Shown: positions 37,542 through 49,170, numbered from the stretch's first letter. The stretch: 64,000 nt of DNA from Gymnothorax reevesii (GCA_029721435.1 CM056586.1:68721679-68785678), one strand, 5' to 3'. The notes: generated from the sequence alone by a model not told the origin. Program-made: numbers and translations.

Positions 37542-40500
37542 GTGAGGAACTTCATTTAATTCACATGTGAAGTCGGTGTCTGCACAAAATGCACTCAGCC
37601 AACACATTGGGCACTGGGCCTCCATTCAGAATATAGCTGGCATGCGTGGAACTGTTGTTGAGGATCACATTTCAGTAACACTCATTGTAGTCATCAGTAA
37701 ATCAATAATCATAATCAGTAACCATATTATGTAAGCAGCAGTAACACACACACATACATATATAAGCAGTTGATTTCTGCTTTAATATCTGTTCAGTTGA
37801 TTTCATCAATATCTGTTCAGTAGAATCATTAGTTATATCTATTACTGTGAAACCTAATCAGTTGAGCTATTTGTATATCTATTTGTATCCTATTTTAACT
37901 GTATTTTTCTTTATTTTGTTTTGCTTGGAATCTGTACTTACCGCTCTTTTGTTTTTTAGTGGGAAGAGTTGTTGTTGAGCTGTTCTCAGATGTGTGTCCG
38001 AAGACGTGCGAAAACTTCCGCTGCCTCTGCACTGGTAATTCATCAGTGTTTTGTTTTTTATGCATTTGCTTTCTGATGCTTGCTTCCCACTGTCGTGCGC
38101 TCCGTTACGAACGCCATGACTGGCCATTCGTAGCCGATCATGGAAGTTCTCTGAAGCTGCTTTCACACCGAATGCAAAACAAATTTTTTGCAAGACAGAT
38201 TTCATTCAAAGTCAAAGCAAAGTCTTTGCTTTGACTTTGAATGTTATCTGTTGTGCAAAAAATTCATTTCGCGTCCGGTGTGAATGCAGCTTAAAATTTC
38301 AGGTTTGGATACGAGGTGATGTGATGGTCTCGAGTGACAATTAATCGTGTTGCTCGTGGGAAATTTTTTGAACCGCCCAAAACTTATCTACGATCAACAC
38401 GATTGCCATGACTGATCTCAAGAATTGATCACCACGATTACTCCACGATTAAGACCACAATTTCAATCGTGGCGCGAATCGTGATGGTGGGAACCTAGCC
38501 TGAGCAATAAATGTTGATACTACCTCCAGAGCTGATTTTTTTTTTTTTGTTGTGATTGTTGTTGATAATGGCTGTAAAGGCATGATTCAAGTTGTTGATG
38601 TCATAATGTGCCAAGCACAGGTTGCATTTGAGCTTGCGGTGTTTCTTGTGCGACATTTATTGTTGTAATGCATGTATACCTTTCAGGAGTAGGTTTTACA
38701 TTTCTGGCAATATTGCACAGATTATAGAAGTTTGTGTAAACTTCTTCGCCAAAGCTGTAGCAAGCATTCAACTAATCCAAAACGGAGTCTTCCAAGTCAA
38801 AGAAATGGGTTTTATTTGAACTGATTTAGCATTTTTTTCACATGGATTACGGTGGAGTCGCTTGTCCATCGTCACCCTCACATTTGCGGAGTCATGTAAC
38901 CTGTGGAATAATTGTGATGATAAATGATCCATTTAATTCAGGGGTCCCCAAGCTTTCCCAGAAAGGGTCGGTGTGGGTGCAGGCTTTCATTGCTACCAAG
39001 CACTTACACACTTGATACTACTATTCAACCCCTTGACTCTTTGCTTATAAGCTTGATTAGTAACATCTGGGGTGTAGCTGCTTTGTTGCAATGAAAGCCT
39101 GCACCCACACCGGCTCTTTCTGGGAAAGATTGGGGACCCCTGATTTAATTCATCTAAAATAAGCGATGAAGGAAGGAGAGCAGCTTAACAGATAATGTGG
39201 AGAGGATTACACTCTATTACACTCACCTGTAAAATGTTCTCAGTTTATGGAAGATTTTCGCCCAGTATTTATTCGTTACAAATTGTTTCCATGGCCACGC
39301 TCTGCCGGAAGGATTTGCTGTAAGAATGAGTGAGAACATGGAAGTCATTCACTGGGTTGAAATGGTGATTATATATTATATTTTGTTGGGGGGGAATTTT
39401 GCTCAAAGATTAATCAGATTATCAGGATGCCTGCTATAAATACGGCGGATGAATTCCATCCCCCTGCCCCTCCTGATTCCGGTCTTTTCTGCATATCTAA
39501 TACAGTAAATTATTTCAGTTCTTTGCATTTTCTTTGATTTGGCTCACCGCCAGGGTGCACTCCAGCCTGACCAGGTTTTGGTTCTTCCCTGGGCCTTGTT
39601 TTCTCCCTGCTGTAGGAGAGAGGGGCGTTGGGAAAGGAACGCAGAAACCGCTGCACTACAAGGGCTGCTTATTCCACAGGATAGTGAAGGACTTCATGAT
39701 TCAAGGGGGAGATTTCAGTGAAGGTGAGTTTCTGCGTTTCATTTGTTCTTCAGATAGTTTTGTTCACAGGTGTTGTTCCGCTGGCATGCTGAATCTGTGA
39801 CTGTGTTGTTGCTAGGTAACGGCCGAGGAGGGGAGTCCATTTACGGCGGATTTTTTGAAGGTAGGATTCCTTCCTGCTGAAGCTTGACGTATTTTGAGAT
39901 GTTTGTGAAGTGGGTTGGTGGACTCATGGTGATTCCTGCAGCAGGTGCCCTGCATGTTACTGACCCTCTTCTTGTGACGCCGTAAATAATACATACAGAA
40001 CTAAAGTCCTTTAGTATACATTTCTCCTTCATCCTCCAGAGAGTCTTTATGATTTAGGCCAGAATAATGTTTTACATTTCTGCTATAGATGAAAGTTTCT
40101 CTGTCAAGCACAACAAGGAATTCCTCCTGTCAATGGCAAACAGGGGCAAAGATACTAATGGATCACAGTTTTTTATGTAAGTATGAATGATAGAGGTTGT
40201 TTTAAAATGTATTTTCAATGTTCTATTCAGATTCTTCAGATAAATCTGTTTTGCTTTTTTGGGTGATCATTTTGCTTCTTCCTTCGGTATCATTTGTCTG
40301 CAGGACCAGGAAAAGGGGTCACTTGGGTCACTTTATGAAAATTGAGATTTTCCAACACATTGGAGTTTTTCATTTTGAGAAAATAATTGGGTGAATTTGT
40401 GCACAGCAAAGTGTTTTAAATTGACAGTACAGTAGTGCTGGGATATCACTATCGCTGGGGTATCACTGAGAGACCCTGTTATTCTCAGAGTGGAAAAAAA

Positions 40501-43500
40501 TCCCAACTGACCCCTTTTCATACTCCTGGACACATTTACTGATTGTGTTTTTTTTTTTTTTTTTGAATGAATAGAACCACAAAACCTACTCCTCACCTGG
40601 ATGGGTAAGTCATACAGACACCATGGGCATGGACTGTGTTGTGTATAATGATAAGTTTTTTTTGACTAGTTCCTTTCACCAGTGATTTGCCTAGGATGCT
40701 GTATAGCTCATTAAGTGATGTCATACGTAAGATAGGACTTCCCTTCCCCCAGACTTTGGGAGAAGGTTTCTTTTTACCCGCAGTGAAAAGTACTTTACCG
40801 TTATACAGTGTGAAAATGCATGTTTTTAATTTGGGTGAATTGGTGTAATAATCAATGCAGTTCCAAAAATCTCACTTTTATCACTTTTGCCTGATAGAAT
40901 TAACCCTCTGAGTGTTAAATTCAAATAGTGTTGCTCAATGTTGTAAGATAGGTTGGCAACAGCTTTGAATTTCATATCATGTGGCGACTAGTTTAAAAGA
41001 GCTTCAGCAGGGGAGCTCTTTTAAACAAGTCACCACATGATGGTTTTGCAACTGCACAAGATAATTAGATTTATAATTTTTTGAAAATTTCTTTCGGCGC
41101 TCTAACGGTGAAGCGATCTATTTTAAACAGTACGGATGTAACCTGAGGGCACTAACTTTGATTGAAAAATCATTTTGTCCCTGCTGCAAAGCTTTATTGT
41201 CATGTAATGGGTATAATGTGCATTTCAGTTCACAAGAAATGTAGAATATGGCAGTAAACAACTAGCCAATTAAAATTGGCGTCTGAACCCAGATGGACAA
41301 AACATCGGAAACACTCCTGGAGATACACACATTCAGCACATACAGACAGATGTAGGGTATATAGTGCCGAGCGTATCGAGTTTCTCAAAGTATTTCTGAT
41401 ATTTTGTCCTTGACAGCCATCTCTTGGGTAATGAAATGGGTTTTCTCTGAAAGAAGAATGCAGTTTTAAGCAATCCTGACTGAAATAACAGATTCTAATG
41501 CATGCATGTATACTCCAGTGTCCATGTGGTTTTTGGCCAAGTGATTTCCGGCCAGGAAGTGATCAGGACCATTGAAAGTCAGAAGACTGATGCTAACAGT
41601 CGGCCATATGCAGAAGTAAAGGTTCTCAACTGTGGAGAGCTAATTCCTAAATCTAAAGGTTTGTACTTGCTCTCAGTTGATGTTGTTTTTTTTTCTTTTT
41701 TCTTTTTGCCTGATGCGTGGTCAATGCCAGACCAGTCACTGGTCAACAGTAACTGAAGGGCCTTGAGATAAGAGTTGGGCTCATGCTTCAGATGCTGGCT
41801 GCTCGAGCGGTATATCTAAAAAAAAAAAAAGCATTATGATAAAGTAGTTTATGCATGAGAATCTGCTGATGTGTAAGTGCTGAAGCAATGCTGCTGAAGG
41901 AGTCTAGAATGTCCTGCTATCCCTTCAGCTGGGTCAGCTACTCGCTTTTCGGTCAGTCTGCTGCGTCTTATATTGAGGATTTGACGGCTTGAGAATTAGC
42001 CTACCATTTAGAGGGTTCTCCAGACTTTTGAAATCAGTCATGTGTACTGTATACTATTGGTGTCTGTAGAGCGTAGCGTGGGGAAAAATTTGCGGGGGGT
42101 GTGGGGCCTTCAGGTGGCGCTAGTGTCGATCTACATGGAGGTCCCAGGAGTTTTTTCACTTCAAGTTGCAATCCACCTACTCTAGTTTCAAGAATAACTG
42201 ATTAAAAACTTAGGACCTCCATGTAGGTTGAAAAATGGAGCATCAAATTTGTTACCGCTCAATACGGCACAGAAAAGTGGGCGTGGCCAGCTCAGCAGGG
42301 GAGGGGTTCATTACCAAGGGTCATGACTGATTTCACCATTCACAGCCCCAAACTCATTAATTACGAAGTATGAAGAGATATGGAGATGGTGAGTTAGCAC
42401 CCTGATCCCAGAAAAAGGCTCTCTCAACTTGCAAATTGCATTTACTTTTCAATGGTGCACAGGTCACGATGTATAACTTTGTCTTCTCGGCATTGGTGTT
42501 TTATAATGACTCTGCACTCTTGTAGCAAAAAAGGAGAAGAAGAAGTCATCCGGTGGAGAGAGCTCTTCTGAGTCCGACTCGTCTGATGACTCCTCCAGTT
42601 CAGATGGAAAACATGACAAGGAATCCAAGAGACGCAAAAAGAAGCATAAGAAAGAATCGAAGAAGAGGAGGGAGAGAAAACCGAATAAAGACGAGAAGGG
42701 GTGTGTGTTCTGTCTCGTCTGGTGCTGAAGGATGTGCCTCTGTAACCAGTTTGATGCAGTAGCCTTAGTTGCCTGGTTTAAACGACTTCTCTGTTCATAT
42801 TCTCTGAAACTAATGAGTCAGATGCAAGTAATTTTTGTCACGTTTGATCAGGACGTATAAAACTGGGTGATGTCAGTTTTGGTTGGTGCGGTATGCCTGG
42901 TTAGCTATATATAGTGGCAGAATTGGCTGACACCGGCCTCTCGTTCGTGACGCGGACAGCTCTCAGGATGATGAAGGTGCAGAAAAGGCAGAGGCCCAGG
43001 TCACGTCCACCGTGCGGCCCGAAGAGATCCCTTCCATTCCGGAGAACCGGTTCCTCATGCGGCGGAGTCCCCAGCTGCAGCCGAAATCTAATCCTGCGAA
43101 GGAGAAGGATAAACTGAGGGAGAGGTGAGATCGAAAAACAAATTCATATTCAAATGTGTCATTTGTTCTGCTTTCAAATGTCTGTCTTTTTCCCTGTGTT
43201 TTAAAGCACTGTGTCTAGTTCCCAGCAATCGTCGTATCAGAGAAGACTGCTGGTGACGCGCTCTGGCCGGAAGATTAAAGGACGAGGCCCGAGGGTAAGC
43301 ATTGCTCTTCGAACAGAATCATTTGGTTGATAGTTATTTGTTGGTCTACTTTGTGTAGGCAGTAGACTCCATATTATTTGGGCCATAAACTTTCATTTGG
43401 TGTGGTTAAAGGACACATTTTCAGCCATGATTGTGTGGCCCCCCGTGAGATGATCAGGGAATGGATTAGCAGTCTTTAAGTCTTTTGCACCTGCTTACAT

Positions 43501-46500
43501 AAATTCTTATATTATGCCAGTTGACCCCTCTGCTCGAATGTCGATTTATCTGTGATTTTTGATTGCCTTGAGATCCACCGAATTTTCGGCCGAAAGACTT
43601 TTAACACCGAAACAATACGGCAGAAACAGAATGTTGTGATGACGCAAGCAAAAACCGCGGCCAGCACATGCCTGTCTGTATGTTATAAATCAGGGGACGC
43701 GCACCACCGTCACCACGTTATGGCACTAAAGTCCGTGAGTGCTGAATTGCAATTTCTGCTCGACACTGTCCAGATGTTGTGTCCGATTCGGTTGCACATT
43801 ATATACGTACCACGTAAAAACGCAAAACAATGATATCCGTAAAAGGCATAGAGTATTCATAGAAAATTGCAATATATTCTCAAGGCATTTGTGTACCATC
43901 AGTATTCCATAATGTAACTACAACCCCTGGAAAAATATGGGATCGCCACACACCGAGGATGTTAATTTACCTTTTTCCTTCATAACAAAGAAGCAAATAA
44001 CACATATGATATATCAATTATGGTTTATTAGCTTGACATGCAGGCGTCATTTAACATTTCACTTTGAAAGTGAAGGCAAAACACATTGCAAATGCGTAAA
44101 TCGCAGGAGATGGCAGAGTTAGAATTTATCGCTTTACGATGCGTCATCTCATCTGTGATACCTTTCCCTTTCCTGAGAACAAAATGCTTCATCTGCACCC
44201 GTAAAGTTATTCTCCGCGCAATTTTCTTAGAATAGGGGCAGCATAATAACTTTCTCAAGGGGAATTGGGGAAACATAATTGGACACAACGCCGTTGCTTC
44301 TAATTTCGCTGCGAACAGGATCACAGATAATGAAACGCATTTCATAAATGCAGCAGCTTCGGTGATCACACACAACCTTGTTTGAAAGGTAAAGCAACGC
44401 ACGGTATATTTGCCAAGCTGCCTAAAATACACGTTTCAACACCACAATCTGAAGACCTGTTTGAGTGAAGGAAAGTGAAGCCTGTTTCCTAGCGATAATG
44501 CAGAAGCGAGTTGTCTATCGCAGCCAATTCCCTCTGACCAATCAGTTGGCTGCTGTTGTCGTCCCGCAACATATTTTCCAATTTTTGAGCGAGCAGTAAT
44601 AGGCCAGTCAGTTATAGGCCTGTAGGTTATTCATGAGTGGGACCAAGTTAAACATTTTATTTATTATATTATTTTGTTCCCCACCGCGCGGAACATAGTA
44701 TTCCCTAGTCCTCAGTCTTATCCAAAAATGGCCGGTGTGGGTGCAGCTTTCATTTCGACTAAGCCGTTACACTCCTGATACTACTGATCAAGGTCTTTAG
44801 CAAAGGCTCAAATTCTAACTGATCATGTATCTCTGAATATTTGAGATTGACGTGTAATCAACTACATTTTACTGAAAAAAAAATTAATCCAACTTCTGCT
44901 GAAATCTATAAGCAGCATTTAATTTTACTATGTCATACCTTTGGTTTACTCAGAATCACAGTTGGGTTCAAGTACTTTCAAGAATTGGATGAAAGTATTT
45001 TTTTAAATACCAAAGTGCTTGCATTTGCATTGGAGTACTTTTGTTAATGCCTAAATTACTTGTATTTAAGTACTTTTCAAAGTTCTTGAACAATCTGTCT
45101 CCTAAGTGCTGACAGAGTACTTTGAAAAGTACTTGGATACAAGTACATGCACTTGTTATTAGGTATTATTTGGCATTAGGCATTATTAGGTAGTACTCAG
45201 ATACAAATGTAAGCACTATGGTATGTAAAAAAAAAAAAAATACTTGCATACAATTCTCAAAAGTACTTGGACCCAACTGCTCAGAATTTGATAAAGAAAT
45301 TCAAGGATTGGACACCAGTGGACTGGGAACAAGTCCTTTGGACCGATGAATCAAAATTCAAAATTTTCTCATCCAAATACTGAACTTGTGTATGCAGTAG
45401 AGTTGGAGAACATTTCAAAAATAACTACCACCTCCATGCTTTACTGAAGGTGTTAATGTCATGCTTTTGAGTTCAGTCTACTCAAAAGGAGCTGGGGATC
45501 TCATAAAAACAGTCAGAATCGTGGATCAGAAAAAGTATCACTGCATCCTTGTGAGGCATGCCTTGTCATCTGGAAAGAGACTGATTGGTTTGGGATTTTA
45601 TTTTCAACAAGATAATGAGCCTAAACACATTTCTTAGTCATGTAAGAATTTTCTAAGTTGGAAAGAAACATCTGGTGACATGAAAGTTATGACTTGGACC
45701 GTTCAAACTCCAGACCTCAATCCGATTGAGCAAATCTGTTGTTACATAGAAAGAATCTCTTTGGAGTGAACTTCAAACCATATGGAATGGTTTAGTTAGT
45801 AAAAAAAAAAAAACTATGCCTGAGAGATTAAATTCTAAGCAAAGGGTGGTCACACTACATATTAACGACTTCTCTCAAAAATAACATAATGTGTTATGTA
45901 TGAGTGTTTATGTACAGCAATGTATATCATCTGTAAATGGAGATTGGTTAGACTTGTGCTGCTTTACTGGTCAGCTATTTGTTTATTTTAGTCATCATTT
46001 AGCACCCTCTGGTGGTATGTCTGTAGAAAAACATGATCTGATGCAATACCACGTGTTTGTGATCAAATAGACAAGTGCTTTCTTGAGGTTTCTGGCTGCT
46101 TCTTGCCTTGAGGGGGCCGAATCACCCAGGTCTCCTGTAGATCTTTCCAGAATGTTCCTAGTCTATATAAATGCTGTGTTTTTTTTGGGGGGATCAGAGT
46201 TGCATAAGAGTAATTGTAAGATTAAACGGTGGATTATTTGTTGAAGTTTTTGGACTTAATCAGTGAAAATAAATTTGAGTTGTCATTGCTGGTTTTCTTT
46301 ACAAAACTTGTGAAGTGATTTATGATGGACGGGTGCTCAATTAGGGCTGGGCGGTATGGACAAAATCAAATTTTAATCTCGATATCGGAGACAGAATACC
46401 TCGATATCGATATTTTGCCGATATCATCGGGACAAATGTTTGTGCTTTTGCAAAATATGTACACAATAATATTTTCTATAACCATTTATAAGTAATGTTG

Positions 46501-48552
46501 ACATAACGATGAAACAGGCGCAGGCAACAGCTTCAACAGTCTTGCAAGCGCAGAAAAATGCAACCCATTACTGTAATTCAGCTTTTAAAACCAGAAAAGC
46601 CAACACTTTTCATATCACGATATTACGATAGTCAAAATTCGTGACGATATTTTACTTTGAATCACGATATCGATATAATATCGATATATCGCTCAGCCCT
46701 ATGCTCAATTTTGACTTTCTAGCAAAGTAGTAGGGGCAATTTAAGAATTACAGAAGGTTCAAGGTCGCTTTGACAAAGTGATGAATTGTGCCATTTCAGT
46801 TGCTGTTTCATTTTTGTGGCGAAGTGCAGCATTAGTGAGGGTTTTGACCAGCATGTGCCTTTCACAGCGCTACAGAACCCCGTCCCGCTCCAGATCGAGG
46901 TCGAGAGATCGCTTCTGGCGCAGCGAGACTCCTCCCCACTGGCGTCAGGAGATGAACAGGACCCAGAGGATGACCGCCCCAAGCGGAGATCGATGGATTA
47001 AGGGAGACAAGTAAGTCTGCAGTCCTGAAAGTGTTCAGCATTAAAGACCTGAGCCCCCTGGGCAAAAGAGCTTGAAATTACCAATACAGTGGATATAATT
47101 CTCTTTTTCCACAAATTTCTGGCTAATATTTATAGCTTCTGGAAACACCTGTCAATGCTATAAGTGACAGATAAGTTTACACATGTTGTAACGCTTTCAC
47201 AGCGACATAAGACTTGGCATGTTCAGTTTTCTGAAAGGGTAAGACTGGCGAATGTTGAGGGGCATATGCTCAAGGTATGCATGGCCATCATTGGCTGATG
47301 GGGCCACTGTGAACACCCTCTTGCAGAATGACTCAAGGTTATGAAATCGACCTTGATTTTTGCATACTGCTTCTATCATGAGTACATGGCTTAAATGTAA
47401 TCGAGCGAATTGCTTCCTCACTAAGTCTTAGCTTTGTGCTGTAAATTAGTGTAAATGGCAATAAATAGCTTTGCTCATCGAATTTACAGGAGCGATTTAA
47501 CTACGGGAACCAATGAAGTGGCCAAATCCTCCACGAGGGGGAGAGAGAGGAAGGCCTCGGAGAGCAAAGGCGATGCCTCCAGTGGGCCGGGTCTGCATCG
47601 AGACCGAGAAAAACGGAGTCATGCCCACAGGTCCAAGAGCAAAGAGGGCGATGACCAGGATTCCCACAAGGACGGCAAACACGACAGACACAAAGCCAAG
47701 AAGGAGCACAGATCCCGCAGCAGGAGCAGAGAGAAGGGCCACAAGTCGCACAGCCGGGAGAACGATCACAGGCACAGCAAAGCGGAGGACAAGCGAGACG
47801 ACTCAAAGAGTAAACATCGTAACCACTCTAAAGAGAGGACCTCTAAATCACGAACCCAGGAGCGGGAGGAGAACAAACGCTCAGAAAGGACCAAGCGAAC
47901 GGAGTCAGAGGAACGGCTGAAGGACAAGAGCAGCCGGAACGGGGAAAAGTCGAGGGCCAAGTCCAGGAGTCAGGAGAGGGGCTCCAACAAGGTCCGACAG
48001 AAGCGCTCCAGTAGCAGGGAGAGGGGCAAGGCTGGTGAAGTTCAAGATGGAGGCAGATCTCAAAGACAGCACCAACATCATGGGGACAGGGAGGACCGGA
48101 GAAGAGGGAGGAGCCGTGGGAGGAGTCGTGGGCGGAGCCGAGGGAGGAGCCAAGAGAAGAGGAGGAGTCCTCCTGAGGATAAGAGCAGAGACTCCAGGAA
48201 AGGCCGGAAGTCCCGCAGCACAAGTGGCAGTGATGGAGACGACCACAGTAAGGATCGTTCCTCTCGAGCGAAGCGGAGCCGAACTGACAAAGAGAGGCCT
48301 TCCAGAAGGAGAAGGTCCAGGAGCGGCAGTCGCGGCAGGAGGAGTCGCTCCGTCAGCGGCACGGAGTCCAGGCCCAAAAATGAGGACCGTGAGCGTGCTA
48401 GCCCTGGCCTGAAGAAAGCAGACAGCAGCAGAGATGGGGAACATGCCCATAAGGCTGTGGAGAAGGCTTCGTCCGAGGGCCAGGACAGGAGTCAGAGGTC
48501 ATGCAGCCAGGGGAAGGGTGATGAAGAGCGAGGAGAGGAACTGCTCCAGTGA
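37481..48552 (+). CDS. PPIG: PPIG, nuclear SR-cyclophilin (complete, 12 coding exons)
   Basis: Coding exons: 37481-37541, 37960-38034, 39616-39723, 39816-39860, 40089-40176, 40575-40604, 41519-41658, 42526-42700, 42960-43124, 43207-43294, 46868-47010 and 47490-48552. All are GT-AG and in phase, giving 726 aa (human 754). Residues 11-176 are a cyclophilin peptidyl-prolyl isomerase domain with [25 protein letters not shown] and HVVFGQV. The position equal to cyclophilin A Trp121 is His (PHLDG), as in human PPIG. A Ser/Glu/Lys-rich linker follows, then [17 protein letters not shown], the [17 protein letters not shown] block, a [20 protein letters not shown] segment and a long RS domain. The family acts with SR proteins and the RNA polymerase II CTD in nuclear speckles. 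NKTR is the nearest alternative but is much longer. Confidence 0.97.
37960..38034 (+). CDS. PPIG: PPIG coding exon 2
   Basis: This 75-nt exon encodes [20 protein letters not shown] then CLCT. The acceptor is gttttttag and the donor gtaatt. A 139-bp hairpin element begins 120 bp downstream. Confidence 0.96.
38154..38292. repeat. 139-bp near-perfect hairpin element in PPIG intron
   Basis: AAGCTGCTTTCACACCGAAT at the left and its inverted match at the right (reverse complement AAGCTGCATTCACACCGGAC) run together to a centre near CAAAGTCAAAGCAAAG. Each arm is about 69 bp with almost no loop. It is MITE-like; wider weak symmetry from about 38075 to 38500 suggests a larger parent. Confidence 0.88.
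38939..39142. mobile_element. hAT-type MITE, 204 bp
   Basis: The inverted ends CAGGGGTCCCCAAGCTTTCC and CAGGGGTCCCCAATCTTTCC (reverse complement of the right end) continue for more than 50 bp. ATTTAATT flanks both sides (38931-38938 and 39143-39150), an 8-bp duplication typical of hAT. It lies in the PPIG intron between coding exons 2 and 3. Confidence 0.93.
39616..39723 (+). CDS. PPIG: PPIG coding exon 3
   Basis: This 108-nt exon encodes [20 protein letters not shown] then [15 protein letters not shown]. It carries the catalytic Arg (FHR) and the Phe/Met/Gln of the active site. Confidence 0.97.
39816..39860 (+). CDS. PPIG: PPIG coding exon 4
   Basis: This 45-nt exon encodes [14 protein letters not shown]. 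The acceptor is tgctag and the donor gtagga. Confidence 0.96.
40089..40176 (+). CDS. PPIG: PPIG coding exon 5
   Basis: This 88-nt exon encodes [20 protein letters not shown] then DTNGSQFF. The acceptor is gctatag and the donor gtaagt. Confidence 0.97.
40575..40604 (+). CDS. PPIG: PPIG coding exon 6 (30 nt)
   Basis: This small exon encodes [10 protein letters not shown] across its split codons. It has a poly-T tract upstream of atag and a gtaagt donor. His replaces the Trp of cyclophilin A here. Confidence 0.95.
40976..41041. repeat. Short hairpin, 28-bp arms
   Basis: The arms at 40976-41003 and 41014-41041 pair at 26 of 28 positions around a 10-nt loop, TCAGCAGGGG. It lies in the PPIG intron between coding exons 6 and 7. 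It may be a MITE core or a transcribed hairpin. Confidence 0.85.
41519..41658 (+). CDS. PPIG: PPIG coding exon 7
   Basis: This 140-nt exon encodes [20 protein letters not shown] then [20 protein letters not shown] and LIPKSK, finishing the isomerase domain. Confidence 0.97.
42526..42700 (+). CDS. PPIG: PPIG coding exon 8 (acidic/basic linker)
   Basis: This 175-nt exon encodes [20 protein letters not shown] onward through [15 protein letters not shown]. It is a Ser-rich acidic tract followed by a Lys-rich nuclear-localisation-like tract. The donor is read as gtgtgt from the phase of the next exon. Confidence 0.88.
42960..43124 (+). CDS. PPIG: PPIG coding exon 9
   Basis: This 165-nt exon encodes [20 protein letters not shown], then [18 protein letters not shown]. 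The [16 protein letters not shown] block is a PPIG signature. The acceptor is gacag and the donor gtgaga. Confidence 0.93.
43207..43294 (+). CDS. PPIG: PPIG coding exon 10
   Basis: This 88-nt exon encodes [20 protein letters not shown] then RKIKGRGPR. The acceptor is tttaaag and the donor gtaagc. Confidence 0.96.
43918..43980 (+). mobile_element. Tc1-like terminal fragment
   Basis: CTACAACCCCTGGAAAAATA followed by GAGGATGTTAATTT resembles the inverted terminus of a common fish Tc1-like element, diverged. Whether it belongs to the transposase relic 1.3 kb downstream is unclear. Confidence 0.45.
44955..45279. mobile_element. hAT-type MITE, 325 bp, with 8-bp target duplication
   Basis: The ends CACAGTTGGGTTCAAGTACT and (reverse complement of the right) CAGTTGGGTCCAAGTACTTT are inverted. 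CTCAGAAT flanks at 44947-44954 and 45280-45287. The interior repeats AGTACTT motifs. It has inserted into DNA adjoining a Tc1 relic. Confidence 0.88.
45283..45880 (+). pseudogene. Tc1/mariner transposase relic
   Basis: Frame fragments read [25 protein letters not shown] and TPDLNPIEQ. These are the three Tc1 DDE-triad blocks in the right order and spacing. Stops and frameshifts separate them, so it is dead. It lies in the long PPIG intron before exon 11. Confidence 0.88.
46002..46015 (-). promoter_or_regulatory. CTCF-like motif
   Basis: On the minus strand this reads CCACCAGAGGGTGC, one base from the CTCF core. It is a motif match by eye. Confidence 0.35.
46342..46701. mobile_element. hAT-type MITE, 360 bp, 166 bp before PPIG exon 11
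   Basis: It begins TAGGGCTGGGCGGTAT and ends ATATCGCTCAGCCCTA, inverted copies of each other with drift. TGCTCAAT flanks at 46334-46341 and 46702-46709. The interior is rich in GATATCG. It is a familiar fish MITE type. Confidence 0.93.
46868..47010 (+). CDS. PPIG: PPIG coding exon 11
   Basis: This 143-nt exon encodes [20 protein letters not shown] then [15 protein letters not shown] and GDRWIKGD. It follows a 3.6 kb transposon-rich intron. Confidence 0.97.
47490..48552 (+). CDS. PPIG: PPIG coding exon 12 (RS domain)
   Basis: This 1063-nt terminal exon holds 353 codons and TGA. It encodes an Arg/Ser/Lys/Glu-rich domain with many RS dipeptides and [13 protein letters not shown] repeats. A GRSR tandem run, encoded by four 12-bp DNA units, lies near 48105-48152. 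Identity here rests on composition and context more than exact sequence. Confidence 0.93.
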
Positions 48553-49170
48553 GGTGGCTTAAACGGGATTAACCCCTGTTTTGATCTGCGACCTCTGGAC
48601 TGAGCACAGGGAAATATTTTCAGGACACGGGTGCGTTAGATGCGTCTTTTGAAGGAGACGCTGTTCCAGGGGCAGAAGTGGGCCAATTTTAGGAGGCTTT
48701 AACCCTTCCAAAATGTTCTTTAGGCCCCAGATTAATGTATATTTTAAGTTTAATTCATGAATTGTGGGAAAATATGCCTGACCAGCCCCCTTATCTATCT
48801 CTGATTATGTCTCTGTACTACTGGGACAATGGCAGCCCTGTTCATATCAAGAGTTTTATCCAAACTTTAGAAGAATATTTTGCCATCTGGTTTTATGATC
48901 CCAGTATGGTGCCCCAGATTTGTGTTCTTTTATGTTTTTTTTTTTTTTGTTTTGTAAGCCCAAATTTAAGTTTCAGAAATGTACGGTTCCATATGGTTAA
49001 TATGAGAAATTCTTTTAAAATTCATTTTCAACTTCTGCATTTGCTGGCTTTATTTGTAGTTGTGATCATCTTGTCTGAAAATAATTTTGCCGAAGGGTCT
49101 TTTTGTCAAGTGTCATTCTCAAGATCAACAGCTGGGCAGCAGACCACAATAAAGTGTGATGACAGTTGCA
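48553..49170 (+). other. PPIG: PPIG 3'UTR and poly(A) signal
   Basis: AATAAA at 49148-49153, followed by GTGTGATGACAG, fits a cleavage site near 49170 and a 3'UTR of about 0.6 kb. I see no repeats inside it. Confidence 0.75.

Noticed and set aside
47497..48450. Long minus-strand ORFs (up to 181 codons) opposite the last PPIG exon
   Set aside because: They mirror the low-complexity RS-coding sequence, where stop codons are rare on the other strand. No independent motif or splice signal supports them.
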